Source of the DNA: Aegilops tauschii subsp. strangulata | Lineage: Eukaryota > Streptophyta > Magnoliopsida > Poales > Poaceae | Direction: 5' to 3' | DNA: 64,000 nt | NCBI RefSeq assembly: GCF_002575655.3 | Contig: NC_053040.3 | Location: forward strand, 359,660,267 to 359,724,266 | Shown here: positions 11,109 to 24,687 of the stretch, piece after piece | How positions within the stretch are numbered: the first letter of the stretch is position 1 | How the letters are laid out: every line of letters begins with the position of its first letter | Translations under genes and position numbers: made by a program | Notes under the pieces: model-generated | Database searches by the model: none | Told to the model about the DNA's origin: nothing | Seen by the model: only the letters and a program-made list of their open reading frames with translations

Positions 11109-12325
11109 TGATCTACAACAACATAGATATGCAAAAACTGTCAGGTACTAAGTTCATGATAAATTAAAGTTCAATTAATCATATTACTTAAGAACTGCCA
11201 CTTAGATAGACATCCCTCTAGTCATCTAAATGATCACGTGATCCATATCAACTAAACCATGTCCGATCATCACGTGAGATGGAGTAGTTTTCAATGGTGA
11301 ACATCTCTATGTTGATCATATCTACTATATGATTCACGTTCGACCTTTCGGTCTCAGTGTTCCGAGGCTAGATCTGCATATGCTAGGCTCGTCAGGTTTA
11401 ACCCGAGTATTCTGCACGTGCAAATCTGGCTTGCACCCGTTGTATGTGAACGTAGAGCTTATCACACCCGATCATCACGTGGTGTCTTGGCACGACGAAC
11501 TATAGCAACGGTGCATACTCAGGGAGAACACTTATACCTTCAAAATTTAGTGAGGGGTCATCTTATAATGTTACCGCCGTACTAAGCAAAATAAGATGCA
11601 TAAAAAGATAAACATCACATGCAATAAAAATATGTGAGATGATATGGCCATCATCATCTTGTGCCTTTGATCTCCATCTCCAAAGCACCGTCATGATCTC
11701 CATCATCACCGGCTTGACACCTTGATCTCCATCGTAGCATCATTGTCGTCTCGCCAACTATTGCTTCTACAACTATCGCTACCGCATAGTGATAAAGTAA
11801 AGCAATTACATGGCGATTGCATTTCATACAATAAAGCGACAACCAGAAGGCTCCTGCCACTTGCCGATAACTTTTACAAAACATGATCATCTCATACAAT
11901 AACTTATATCTCATCATGTCTTGACCATATCATATCACAACATGCCCTGCAAAAACAGGGTAGACGTCCTCTACTTTGTTGTTGCAAGTTTTACGTGGCT
12001 GCTACGGGCTGCTAGCAAGAACCGTTCTTACCTACGCATCAAAACCACAACAATTTTTCGTCAAGTGTGCTGTTTTAACCTTCAACAAGGACCGACCGTA
12101 GTCAAACTCGATTCAACTAAAGTTGGAGAAATAGACACCCGCCAGCCACCTGTGTGCGAAGCACGTCGGTAGAACCAGTCTCATGAACGTGGTCATGTAA
12201 TGTTGGTCCGGGCCGCTTCATCCAACAGTACCGCCGAATCAAAGTAAGACGTTGGTGGTAAGCAGTATGACTATTATCGCCCACAACTCTTTGTGTTCTA
12301 CTCGTGCATATCATCTACGCATAGA
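11109..12325 (-). other. Copia untranslated leader (unit 1)
   Basis: About 1.2 kb without a credible ORF between the primer site and the gag ATG, as expected for BARE-1-like elements, whose leader is long and structured. Only short chance ORFs are present. Confidence 0.75.
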
Positions 12326-12341
12326 CCTGGCTCGGATGCCA
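12326..12341 (-). other. Copia primer binding site, iMet-tRNA type, degenerate
   Basis: The minus strand reads TGGCATCCGAGCCAGG, a degenerate version of the initiator-Met complement TGGTATCAGAGCC, one base from the LTR end. Confidence 0.7.
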
Positions 12342-12342
12342 C

Positions 12343-14071
12343 TGTTGGGCAACGTAGCATGCAATTTCAAAAAAAAATCCTATGATCACGCAAGATCTAT
12401 CTAGGAGATGCATAGCAACGAGAGGGGGAGAGTGCGTCCACGTACCCTCGTAGACCGAAAGTGGAAGCGTTAGGTTAACGCGGTTGATGTAGTCGAACGT
12501 CTTCATGATCCAACCGATCCAAGTACCGAACGTATGGCACCTCCGTGTTCAGCACACGTTCAGCTTGATGATGTCCCTCGAACTCTTGATCAAGTAGAGG
12601 GTCGAGGGAGATTTTCGTCAGCACGACGGCGTGGTGACGGTGTTGGTGATGTGATCCACGCAGGGCTTCACCTAAGCACTACGACGCTATGACCGGAGGA
12701 GTAAACTGTGGAGGGGGGCACCGCACACGGCTAATAGAACAATTGATGTGCCTTTGGGGTGCCCCCCGCCCCCGTATATAAAGGAGCCACGAGGGGCGCG
12801 CCATGGGGGGGAGTCCTACTTGGACTCCTAGTCCAAGTAGGATTCACCCCCCTTTTCCTTTCTTCCACCGGAGGGAAAAGTAAGGAGAGGGAGAGGGAAA
12901 GAGAAGGGGGGCCGCACCCCCTCCTCCTTGTCCTATTTGGACTCCCTAGAGGTGGGCGTGCACCACCCCCTCGCGGGCTACCCTCTCTCTCCCTTAGGCC
13001 CATGTTGTCCCAACACTTCCCCGGGGGGTTTCGGTAACCCCTCGATACTCCAGTAAAATACCCGAATCACTCGGAACCATTCCGATGTCCGAATACAACC
13101 TTCCAATATATGAATCTTTACCTCTCGACCTTTCGAGACTCCTCATCATGTCCGTTATCTCATCCGGGACTCCGAACAAACTTCGGTCACCAAAACACAC
13201 AACTCATAATACAAATCGTCATCGAACGTTAAGCGTGCGAACCCTACGGGTTCGAGAACTATGTAGACATGACCGAGACACATCTCCGGTCAATAACCAA
13301 TAGCGGAACCTGGATGTTCATATTGGCTCCTACATATTCTACGAAGATCTTTATCGGTCAAACCGCATAACAACATACGTCATTCCCTTTGTCATCGGTA
13401 TGTTACTTGCCCGAGATTCGATCGTCGGTATCTTCATACCTAGTTCAATCTCGTTACTGGCAAGTCTCTTTACTCGTGCCGTAATGCATCGTTCCGTAAC
13501 TAACTCATTAGTCACATTGCTTGCAAGGCTTATAGTGATGTGCATTACCGAGAGGGCCCAAAGATACCTCTCCGATACATTGAGTGACAAATCCTAATCT
13601 TGATCTATGGCAACCCAACAAACACCTTCGGAGACACCTGTAGAGCATCTTTATAATCACCCAGTTACGTTGTGACGTTTGATAGCACACAAGGTGTTCC
13701 TCTGATATTCGGGAGTTGCATAATCTCATAGTCAAAGGAACATGTATAAGTCATGAAGAAAGCAATAGCAATAAAACTAAACGATCATTATGCTAAGCTA
13801 ATGGATGGGTCTTGTCCATCACATCATTCTCTAATGATGTGATCCCGTTCATCAAATGACAACACATGTCCATGGTCAGGAAACATAACCATCTTTGATC
13901 AACGAGATAGTCAAGTAGAGGCATACTAGGGACACTCTGTTTTGTCTATGTATTCACACATGTACTAAGTTTCCGGTTAATACAATTCTAGAATGAATAA
14001 TAAACATTTATCATGATATAAGGAAATATAAATAACAACTTTATTATTGCCTCTAGGGCATATTTCCTTCA
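12343..14071 (-). repeat. Copia 5' LTR (unit 1)
   Basis: On the minus strand it begins TGAAGGAAATATGCCCTAGA and ends in CCCAACA (1,729 bp). It has a TATA-like TTTATATAC (minus strand) near 12774-12783. Equivalent LTRs are at 16898-18628, 21456-23186 and 26014-27742. Confidence 0.85.
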
Positions 14072-14725
14072 ATGCTTTCATGACACACCTGACATTTTCT
14101 CTAAATCAATAGGCATTAGTGAATTTGACATGAGTGCATTGATCCATGAAAAATGAGAGTGATTTTACTTGCAGTTTTTTATGTTACTTGTCTTTTTGCA
14201 ACTATAAATTATTGCATTCCATCACTATTCTTTAAAGTCATATTTAAGTTACATCAGATAATTATAATTCATGTAAGTAGCATTTACAATCAAAAATATG
14301 TCGTTATCATTTACCTACTCGAGGATGAGTATGGGTTAAGCTTGGGATGCTAATACATCTCAAAAGTATCTACAATTTTCTGTTGTTTCATGCTATCTTT
14401 TTATATTTTGGCTCCAATTTTATTATTTTCTGTACTAACCTATTAACATAGTGCCCCATGCTAATTGATGTTTTGTGCATGTTTTTGGACTTTCGGGAAA
14501 ATCAATTTACGGAGTTCCAAAAATTTCAGAAAAAGTTCTGAGTCATGAAGCTTCCAGAGGACCCGAGCCCCACCTAGGGGAGCCTTGTAGGCCCCATGTG
14601 ACTGGGGTTGGCCGCATGGTGGACCCACATGGGGTCCCTAGTGCTCCGCTACACCCCCTCTCGGCGCTTATATTTTTTGTTTCGCTCGAAAACCATAACC
14701 ATCAAGGCTCCCCTAGGTGGATCCT
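14072..14725 (+). mobile_element. Gypsy 3' end: internal tail, PPT and LTR start (unit 1)
   Basis: Non-coding internal tail, then PPT AAGCTTGGGATGC at 14338-14350, then an LTR starting TAATACATCTC at 14351 (first bases degenerate from TGATAC). The LTR breaks off after CCATCAAGG near 14708 and is followed by the complex junction to the next unit. Confidence 0.75.
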
Positions 14726-14869
14726 CAGCTGAGCGTGGGATACCGAACAGCTTTCCCAGTCGCCTTTTTGAGGGCCGTGAGGGCGTGAGGAGGAGCTAGG
14801 AGCGTAGGCCATGTTTGAGCGATTTTCTGTGGGAAGATCTAAGGATTTCTGCGTAGTTTGGAATGGCAT
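14702..14869 (-). other. Chimeric 55-codon ORF made by the unit junction
   Basis: ATG at 14869 starts the N-terminus of the F2 antisense protein (MPFQTTQKSL, about 48 codons). The frame crosses the junction and ends after seven new codons (RIHLGEP). Matching ORFs are at 19259-19426 and 23817-23984. In the fifth copy the Trp codon is a stop. No evidence that it is expressed. Confidence 0.5.
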
Positions 14870-15572
14870 CTGAGATCTCATCTCTTTAAATAGACGCTTT
14901 CCCTATGCAGTCAAGGGGTTATTTGTAAAAGTGTTTAGACCCTTCGTATTCATCTGACACGTGAAAGCCAAGACGGTGGCAGCACAGAAGCTGAAGGGGA
15001 TTATATTTAATGTAAAATTGAACTATTTGGGGTACAATGGAGAACTCGCCTTGCAAAGCCGAAGACATAAAACCAGATGTGACATCGTCATTGAAGGCAA
15101 GTTCGGGGGCTATTGAGGGAGTCCTGGACTAAGGGGTCCTTGGGCGGCCGGGCTATGTGATATGGGCCGGACTGATGGGCCGTGAAGATACAAGATCGAA
15201 GACCTTCCCTCGTGTCCGGTTGGGACTCTCCTCTGCGTGGATGGCAAGCTTGGTGTCCGATGTGTAGTTTCCTTCCTCTGTTAACCAACCTTGCACAACC
15301 CTAGCACCCTCCGGTGTCTATATAAACTGGAGGGTTTAGTCCGTAGAGGCAATCATAATCATACACGCTAGACATCTAGGGTTTAGCCATTACGATGTCG
15401 AAGTAGATCAACTCTTGTAACCACTATACTCATCAAAGTCAATCAGGCAGGAAGTAGGGTATTACCTTCATTAAGAGGGCCCGAACCTGGGTAAACATCG
15501 TGTCCCCTGCCTCCTATTACCTTCGATCCTCAGACCCACAGTTCGGGACCACCTACCCGAGATCTGCTAGTT

Positions 15573-18500
15573 ACGGGCCCAGTCCGTGTAGTTGCTACCA
15601 TCATCTTTCAACTTAGCTTTCTCTAGGAACGCATTAAAATTCAAGGGAACGATAGCACGGGCCATTGATCTACAACAACATAGATATGCAAAAACTATTA
15701 GGTACTAAGTTCATGATAAATTAAGGATCAATTAATCATATTACTTAAGAACTCCCACTTAGATAGACATCCCTCTAGTCATCTAAATGATCACGTGATC
15801 CATATCAACTAAACCATGTCCGATCATCACTTGAGATGGAGTAGTTTTCAATGGTGAACATCTTTATGTTGATCATATCTACTATATGATTCATGTTCGA
15901 CCATTCGGTCTCAGTGTTCCGAGGCTAGATCTACATATGCTAGGCTTGTCAAGTTTAACCCGAGTATTCTGCACGTGCAAAACTGGCTTGCACCCGTTGT
16001 ATGTGAACGTAGAGCTTATCACACCCGATCATCACGTGGTGTCTTGGCACGACGAACTATAGCAACGGTGCATACTCAGGGAGAACACTTATACCTTCAA
16101 AATTTAGTGAGGGATCATCTTATAATGCTACCGCCGTACTAAGCAAAATAAGATGCATAAAAAGATAAACATCACATGCAATCAAAATATGTGACATGAT
16201 ATGGCCATCATCATCTTGTGCCTTTGATCTCCATCTCCAAAGCACCATCATGATCTCCATCGTCACCGGCTTGACACCTTGATCTCCATCGTAGCATCAT
16301 TGTCGTCTCGCCACCTCTTGCTTCTACAACTATCGCTACCGCATAGTGATAAAGTAAAGCAATTACATGGTGATTGCATTTCATACAATAAAGCGATAAC
16401 TAAAAGGCTCCTGCCAGTTGCCGAAAGTTTTACAAAACATGATCATCTCATACAATAACTTATATCTCATCATGTCTTGACCATATCATATCATAACATG
16501 CCCTGCAAAAACAAGTTAGACGTCCTCTACTTTGTTGTTGCAAGTTTTACGGGGCTACTATGGGCTGCTAGCAAGAACCGTTCTTACCTACGCATCAAAA
16601 CCACAACAATTTTTGTCAAGTGTGCTGTTTTATCCTTTAACAAGGACCGGCCGTAGTCAAACTCGATTCAACTAATGTTGGAGAAACAGACACCCGCCAG
16701 CCACCTGTGTGCGAAGCACGTCGGTAGAACCAGTCTCATGAACGTGTTCATGTAATGTTGGTCCGGGCCGCTTCATCTAACAGTACCGCCGAATCAAAAT
16801 AAGACGTTGGTGGTAAGCAGTATGACTATTATCACCCACAACTCTTTGTGTTCTACTCGTGCATATCATCTACGCATAGACCTAGCTCGGATGCCACTGT
16901 TGGGGAACGTAGCATGCAATTTCAAAAAAAAAAAATCCTACGATCATGCAAGATCTATCTAGGAGATGCATAGCAACGAGAGCGGGAGAGTGCGTCCACG
17001 TACCCTCATAGACGGGAAGCGGAAGCGTTAGGTTAACGCGGTTGATGTAGTCGAAATGTCTTCATGATCCAACTGATCCAAGTACCAAACGTATGGCACC
17101 TCTGTGTTCAGCACACGTTCAGCTTGATGATGTCCCTCGAACTCTTGATCCAGTAGAGGGTCGAGGGAGATTTCCGTCAGCACGACGGCGTGGTGACGGT
17201 GTTGGTGATGTGATCCACGCAGGGCTTCACCTAAGCACTACGACGCTATGACCGGAGGAGTAAACTATGGATGGGGGCACCGCACACGACTAAGAGAACA
17301 ATTGATGTGCCTTTGGGGTGCCCGCCGCCCCCGTATATAAAGGAGCCAGGAGGGGCGCGCCATGGGGGGGAGTCCTACTTGGACTCCTAGTCCAAGTAGG
17401 TTCGCCCCCCCCTTTTCTTTTCTTCCACCGGAGGGAAAAGTAAGGAGAGGAGAGGGAAAGGGAAGGGGAGCCGCACCCCCTCCTCCTTGTCCTATTTGGA
17501 CTCCCTAGAGGGGGGCGCGCGTCAGCCCCTCGCGGGCTTCCCTCTCTCCCTTAGGCCCATGTTGTCCCAGCACTTCCACGGGGGGTTCCGGTAACCCCTC
17601 GACACTCCAGTAAAATACCCGAATCACTCGGAACCATTCCGATGTCCGAATACAACCTTCCAATATATGAATCTTTACCTCTCGACCTTTCGAGACTCCT
17701 CGTCATGTCCGTGATCTCATTCGGGACTCCGAACAACCTTCGGTCACCAAAACACACAACTCATAATACAAATCGTCGTCGAACGTTAAGCGTGCGGACC
17801 CTACGGGTTCGAGAACTATGTAGACATGACCGAGACACATCTCCGGTCAATAACCAATAGCGGAACCTGGATGTTCATATTGGCTCCTACATATTCTACG
17901 AAGATCTTTATCGGTCAAACCGCATAACAACATACGTCATTCCCTTTGTCATCGGTATGTTACTTGCCCGAGATTCGATTGTCGGTATCTTCATACCTAG
18001 TTCAATCTCGTTACTGGCAAGTCTCTTTACTCGTTCCGTAATGCAACATCCCGTAACTAACTCATTAGTCACATTGCTTGCAAGGCTTATAGTGATGTGC
18101 ATTACCGAGAGGGCCCAGAGATACCTCTCCGATGCATGGAGTGACAAATCCTAATCTTGATCTATGGCAACCCAACAAACACCTTCGGAGACACCTGTAG
18201 AGCATCTTTATAATCACCCAGTTACGTTATGACGTTTCATAGCACACAACGTGTTCCTCCGGTATTCGGGAGTTGCATAATCTCATAGTCAAAGGAACAT
18301 GTATAAGTCATGAAGAAAGCAATAGCAATAAAACTAAACGATCATTATGCTAAGCTAATGGATGGGTCTTGTCCATCACATCATTCTCTAATGATGTGAT
18401 CCCGTTCATCAAATGACAACACATGTCCATGGTCAGGAAACATAACCATCTTTGATCAACGAGATAGTCAAGTAGAGGCATACTAGGGACACTCTGTTTT

Positions 18501-18628
18501 GTCTATGTATTCACACATGTACTAAGTTTCCGGTTAATACAATTCTAGAATGAATAATAAACATTTATCATGATATAAGGAAATATAAATAACAACTTTA
18601 TTATTGCCTCTAGGGCATATTTCCTTCA
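15573..18628 (-). mobile_element. Copia fragment (unit 2)
   Basis: Same structure as in unit 1: LTR 18628-16898, gag ATG at 15665, truncation at 15573. Confidence 0.9.
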
Positions 18629-19282
18629 ATGCTTTCATGACACACCTGACATTTTCTCTAAATCAATAGGCATTAGTGAATTTGACATGAGTGCATTGAT
18701 CCATGAAAAATGAGAGTGATTTTACTTGCAGTTTTTTATGTTACTTGTCTTTTTGCAACTATAAATTATTGCATTCCATCACTATTCTTTAAAGTCATAT
18801 TTAAGTTACATCAGATAATTATAATTCATGTAAGTAGCATTTACAATCAAAAATATGTTGTTATCATTTACCTACTCGAGGATGAGTATGGGTTAAGCTT
18901 GGGATGCTAATACATCTCAAAAGTATCTACAATTTTCTGTTGTTTCATGCTATCTTTTTATATTTTGGCTCCAATTTTATTATTTTCTGTACTAACCTAT
19001 TAACATAGTGCCCCATGCTAATTGATGTTTTGTGCATGTTTTTGGACTTTCGGGAAAATCAATTTACGGAGTTCCAAAAATTTCAGAAAAAGTTCTGAGT
19101 CATGAAGCTTCCAGAGGACCCGAGCCCCACCTAGGGGAGCCTTGTAGGCCCCATGTGACTGGGGTTGGCCGCATGGTGGACCCACATGGGGTCCCTAGTG
19201 CTCCGCTACACCCCCTCTCGGCGCTTATATTTTTTGTTTCGCTCGAAAACCATAACCATCAAGGCTCCCCTAGGTGGATCCT
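18629..19282 (+). mobile_element. Gypsy 3' end (unit 2)
   Basis: Same PPT and LTR start as unit 1, PPT at about 18895-18907. Confidence 0.75.
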
Positions 19283-20129
19283 CAGCTGAGCGTGGGATAC
19301 CGAACAGCTTTCCCAGTCGCCTTTTTGAGGGCCGTGAGGGCGTGAGGAGGAGCTAGGAGCGTAGGCCATGTTTGAGCGATTTTCTGTGGGAAGATCTAAG
19401 GATTTCTGCGTAGTTTGGAATGGCATCTGAGATCTCATCTCTTTAAATAGACGCTTTCCCTATGCAGTCAAGGGGTTATTTGTAAAAGTGTTTAGACCCT
19501 TCGTATTCATCTGACACGTGGAAGCCAAGACGGTGGCAGCACAGAAGCTGAAGGGGATTATATTTAATGTAAAATTGAACTATTTGAGGTACAATGGAGA
19601 ACTCGCCTTGCAAAGCCGAAGACATAAAACCAGATGTGACATCGTCATTGAAGGCAAGTTCGGGGGCTATTGAGGGAGTCCTGGACTAAGGGGTCCTTGG
19701 GCGGCCGGGCTATGTGATATGGGCCGGACTGATGGGCCGTGAAGATACAAGATCGAAGACCTTCCCTCGTGTCCGGTTGGGACTCTCCTCTGCGTGGATG
19801 GCAAGCTTGGTGTCCGATGTGTAGTTTCCTTCCTCTGTTAACCAACCTTGCACAACCCTAGCACCCTCCGGTGTCTATATAAACTGGAGGGTTTAGTCCG
19901 TAGAGGCAATCATAATCATACACGCTAGACATCTAGGGTTTAGCCATTACGATGTCGAAGTAGATCAACTCTTGTAACCACTATACTCATCAAAGTCAAT
20001 CAGGCAGGAAGTAGGGTATTACCTTCATTAAGAGGGCCCGAACCTGGGTAAACATCGTGTCCCCTGCCTCCTATTACCTTCGATCCTCAGACCCACAGTT
20101 TGGGACCACCTACCCGAGATCTGCTAGTT

Positions 20130-23100
20130 ACGGGCCCAGTCCGTGTAGTTGCTACCATCATCTTTCAACTTAGCTTTCTCTAGGAACGCATTAAAATTCA
20201 AGGGAACGATAGCACGGGCCATTGATCTACAACAACATAGATATGCAAAAACTATCAGGTACTAAGTTCATGATAAATTAAGGATCAATTAATCATATTA
20301 CTTAAGAACTCCCACTTAGATAGACATCCCTCTAGTCATCTAAATGATCACGTGATCCATATCAACTAAACCATGTCCGATCATCACTTGAGATGGAGTA
20401 GTTTTCAATGGTGAACATCTTTATGTTGATCATATCTACTATATGATTCATGTTCGACCATTCGGTCTCAGTGTTCCGAGGCTAGATCTACATATGCTAG
20501 GCTCGTCAAGTTTAACCCGAGTATTCTGCACGTGCAAAACTGGCTTGCACCCGTTGTATGTGAACGTAGAGCTTATCACACCCGATCATCACGTGGTGTC
20601 TTGGCACGACGAACTATAGCAACGGTGCATACTCAGGGAGAACACTTATACCTTCAAAATTTAGTGAGGGATCATCTTATAATGCTACCGCCGTACTAAG
20701 CAAAATAAGATGCATAAAAAGATAAACATCACATGCAATCAAAATATGTGACATGATATGGCCATCATCATCTTGTGCCTTTGATCTCCATCTCCAAAGC
20801 ACCATCATGATCTCCATCGTCACCGGCTTGACACCTTGATCTCCATCGTAGCATCATTGTCGTCTCGCCAGCTCTTGCTTCTACAACTATCGCTACCGCA
20901 TAGTGATAAAGTAAAGCAATTACATGGTGATTGCATTTCATACAATAAAGCGATAACTAAAAGGCTCCTGCCAGTTGCCGATAAGTTTTACAAAACATGA
21001 TCATCTCATACAATAACTTATATCTCATCATGTCTTGACCATATCATATCACAACATGCCCTGCAAAAACAAGTTAGACGTCCTCTACTTTGTTGTTGCA
21101 AGTTTTACGGGGCTACTATGGGCTGCTAGCAAGAACCGTTCTTACCTACGCATCAAAACCACAACAATTTTTGTCAAGTGTGCTGTTTTATCCTTTAACA
21201 AGGACCGGCCGTAGTCAAACTCGATTCAACCAATGTTGGAGAAACAGACACCCGCCAGCCACCTGTGTGCGAAGCACGTCGGTAGAACCAGTCTCATGAA
21301 CGTGTTCATGTAATGTTGGTCCGGGCCGCTTCATCTAACAATACCGCCGAATCAAAGTAAGACGTTGGTGGTAAGCAGTATGACTATTATCGCCCACAAC
21401 TCTTTGTGTTCTACTCGTGCATATCATCTACGCATAGACCTAGCTCGGATGCCATTGTTGGGGAACGTAGCATGCAATTTCAAAAAAAAAATCCTACGAT
21501 CACGCAAGATCTATCTAGGAGATGCATAGCAACAAGAGCGGGAGAGTGCGTCCACGTACCCTCATAGATGGGAAGCGGAAGCGTTAGGTTAACGCGGTTG
21601 ATGTAGTCGAAATGTCTTCATGATACAACTGATCCAAGTACCAAACGTATGGCACCTCTGTGTTCAGCACACGTTCAGCTTGATGATGTCCCTCGAACTC
21701 TTGATCCAGTAGAGGGTCGAGGGAGATTTCCGTCAGCACGACGGCGTGGTGACGGTGTTGGTGATGTGATCCACGCAGGGCTTCACCTAAGCACTACGAC
21801 GCTATGACCGGAGGAGTAAACTATGGATGGGGGCACCGCACACGACTAAGAGAACAATTGATGTGCCTTTGGGGTGCCCGCCGCCCCCGTATATAAAGGA
21901 GCCAGGAGGGGCGCGCCATGGGGGGGAGTCCTACTTGGACTCCTAGTCCAAGTAGGTTCGCCCCCCCCCTTTTCTTTTCTTCCACCGGAGGGAAAAGTAA
22001 GGAGAGGGAGAGGGAAAGGGAAGGGGGGCCGCACCCCCTCCTCCTTGTCCTATTTGGACTCCCTAGAGGGGGGCGCGCGTCAGCCCCTCGCGGGCTTCCC
22101 TCTCTCCCTTAGGCCCATGTTGTCCTAGCACTTCCACGGGGGGTTCCGGTAACCCCTCGACACTCCAGTAAAATACCCGAATCACTCGGAACCATTCCGA
22201 TGTCCGAATACAACCTTCCAATATATGAATCTTTACCTCTCGACCTTTCGAGACTCCTCGTCATGTCCGTGATCTCATTCGGGACTCCGAACAACCTTCG
22301 GTCACCAAAACACACAACTCATAATACAAATCGTCGTCGAACGTTAAGCGTGCGGACCCTACGGGTTCGAGAACTATGTAGACATGACCGAGACACATCT
22401 CCGGTCAATAACCAATAGCGGAACCTGGATGTTCATATTGGCTCCTACATATTCTACGAAGATCTTTATCGGTCAAACCGCATAACAACATACGTCATTC
22501 CCTTTGTCATCGGTATGTTACTTGCCCGAGATTCGATTGTCGGTATCTTCATACCTAGTTCAATCTCGTTACTGGCAAGTCTCTTTACTCGTTCCGTAAT
22601 GCAACATCCCGTAACTAACTCATTAGTCACATTGCTTGCAAGGCTTATAGTGATGTGCATTACCGAGAGGGCCCAGAGATACCTCTCCGATGCATGGAGT
22701 GACAAATCCTAATCTTGATCTATGGCAACCCAACAAACACCTTCGGAGACACCTGTAGAGCATCTTTATAATCACCCAGTTACGTTATGACGTTTCATAG
22801 CACACAACGTGTTCCTCCGGTATTCGGGAGTTGCATAATCTCATAGTCAAAGGAACATGTATAAGTCATGAAGAAAGCAATAGCAATAAAACTAAACGAT
22901 CATTATGCTAAGCTAATGGATGGGTCTTGTCCATCACATCATTCTCTAATGATGTGATCCCGTTCATCAAATGACAACACATGTCCATGGTCAGGAAACA
23001 TAACCATCTTTGATCAACGAGATAGTCAAGTAGAGGCATACTAGGGACACTCTGTTTTGTCTATGTATTCACACATGTACTAAGTTTCCGGTTAATACAA

Positions 23101-23186
23101 TTCTAGAATGAATAATAAACATTTATCATGATATAAGGAAATATAAATAACAACTTTATTATTGCCTCTAGGGAATATTTCCTTCA
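20130..23186 (-). mobile_element. Copia fragment (unit 3)
   Basis: Same structure: LTR 23186-21456, then leader and gag start, truncation at 20130. Confidence 0.9.
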
Positions 23187-23840
23187 ATGCTTTCATGACA
23201 CACCTGACATTTTCTCTAAATCAATAGGCATTAGTGAATTTGACATGAGTGCATTGATCCATGAAAAATGAGAGTGATTTTACTTGCAGTTTTTTATGTT
23301 ACTTGTCTTTTTGCAACTATAAATTATTGCATTCCATCACTATTCTTTAAAGTCATATTTAAGTTACATCAGATAATTATAATTCATGTAAGTAGCATTT
23401 ACAATCAAAAATATGTTGTTATCATTTACCTACTCGAGGATGAGTATGGGTTAAGCTTGGGATGCTAATACATCTCAAAAGTATCTACAATTTTCTGTTG
23501 TTTCATGCTATCTTTTTATATTTTGGCTCCAATTTTATTATTTTCTGTACTAACCTATTAACATAGTGCCCCATGCTAATTGATGTTTTGTGCATGTTTT
23601 TGGACTTTCGGGAAAATCAATTTACGGAGTTCCAAAAATTTCAGAAAAAGTTCTGAGTCATGAAGCTTCCAGAGGACCCGAGCCCCACCTAGGGGAGCCT
23701 TGTAGGCCCCATGTGACTGGGGTTGGCCGCATGGTGGACCCACATGGGGTCCCTAGTGCTCCGCTACACCCCCTCTCGGCGCTTATATTTTTTGTTTCGC
23801 TCGAAAACCATAACCATCAAGGCTCCCCTAGGTGGATCCT
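23187..23840 (+). mobile_element. Gypsy 3' end (unit 3)
   Basis: Same PPT and LTR start as unit 1. Confidence 0.75.
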
Positions 23841-24687
23841 CAGCTGAGCGTGGGATACCGAACAGCTTTCCCAGTCGCCTTTTTGAGGGCCGTGAGGGCG
23901 TGAGGAGGAGCTAGGAGCGTAGGCCATGTTTGAGCGATTTTCTGTGGGAAGATCTAAGGATTTCTGCGTAGTTTGGAATGGCATCTGAGATCTCATCTCT
24001 TTAAATAGACGCTTTCCCTATGCAGTCAAGGGGTTATTTGTAAAAGTGTTTAGACCCTTCGTATTCATCTGACACGTGGAAGCCAAGACGGTGGCAGCAC
24101 AGAAGCTGAAGGGGATTATATTTAATGTAAAATTGAACTATTTGAGGTACAATGGAGAACTCGCCTTGCAAAGCCGAAGACATAAAACCAGATGTGGCAT
24201 CGTCATTGAAGGCAAGTTCGGGGGCTATTGAGGGAGTCCTGGACTAAGGGGTCCTTGGGCGGCCGGGCTATGTGATATGGGCCGGACTGATGGGCCGTGA
24301 AGATACAAGATCGAAGACCTTCCCTCGTGTCCGGTTGGGACTCTCCTCTGCGTGGATGGCAAGCTTGGTGTCCGATGTGTAGTTTCCTTCCTCTGTTAAC
24401 CAACCTTGCACAACCCTAGCACCCTCCGGTGTCTATATAAACTGGAGGGTTTAGTCCGTAGAGGCAATCATAATCATACACGCTAGACATCTAGGGTTTA
24501 GCCATTACGATGTCGAAGTAGATCAACTCTTGTAACCACTATACTCATCAAAGTCAATCAGGCAGGAAGTAGGGTATTACCTTCATTAAGAGGGCCCGAA
24601 CCTGGGTAAACATCGTGTCCCCTGCCTCCTATTACCTTCGATCCTCAGACCCACAGTTCGGGACCACCTACCCGAGATCTGCTAGTT

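Larger units (their letters stand above)
11016..14071 (-). mobile_element. Copia element fragment (Angela/WIS/BARE-1 type), 5' part: LTR, leader, gag start (unit 1)
   Basis: On the minus strand the order is a 1.73-kb LTR (14071-12343), a primer site, a leader of about 1.2 kb and the first 31 codons of gag. The rest of the element is missing, and the fragment ends where it meets the truncated F2 LTR. The long leader and the gag start MACATVPLNFNAFLEKAKLK are hallmarks of the BARE-1/Angela/WIS group. The identical truncation in every unit shows that it predates the amplification. Confidence 0.9.
10169..14725 (+). repeat. Array unit 1
   Basis: The most divergent unit over its left three quarters. 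It has, for example, TGTTGGGC at the Copia LTR edge (12343) where the others have TGTTGGGG, and many substitutions up to about 13740. Its right quarter is nearly identical to units 2 and 3. Confidence 0.95.
14726..19282 (+). repeat. Array unit 2
   Basis: Nearly identical to units 3 and 4 except scattered single bases. It contains an F-type LTR at 15114-15572, Copia at 15573-18628 and Gypsy at 18629-19282. Confidence 0.95.
19283..23840 (+). repeat. Array unit 3
   Basis: It contains an F-type LTR at 19671-20129, Copia at 20130-23186 and Gypsy at 23187-23840. Confidence 0.95.

Noticed and set aside
12731..13037. ORFs on both strands in the Copia LTR, repeated in each unit
   Set aside because: Pro/Gly/Arg-rich mirror-image frames of a GC-rich LTR segment; lengths change between units.
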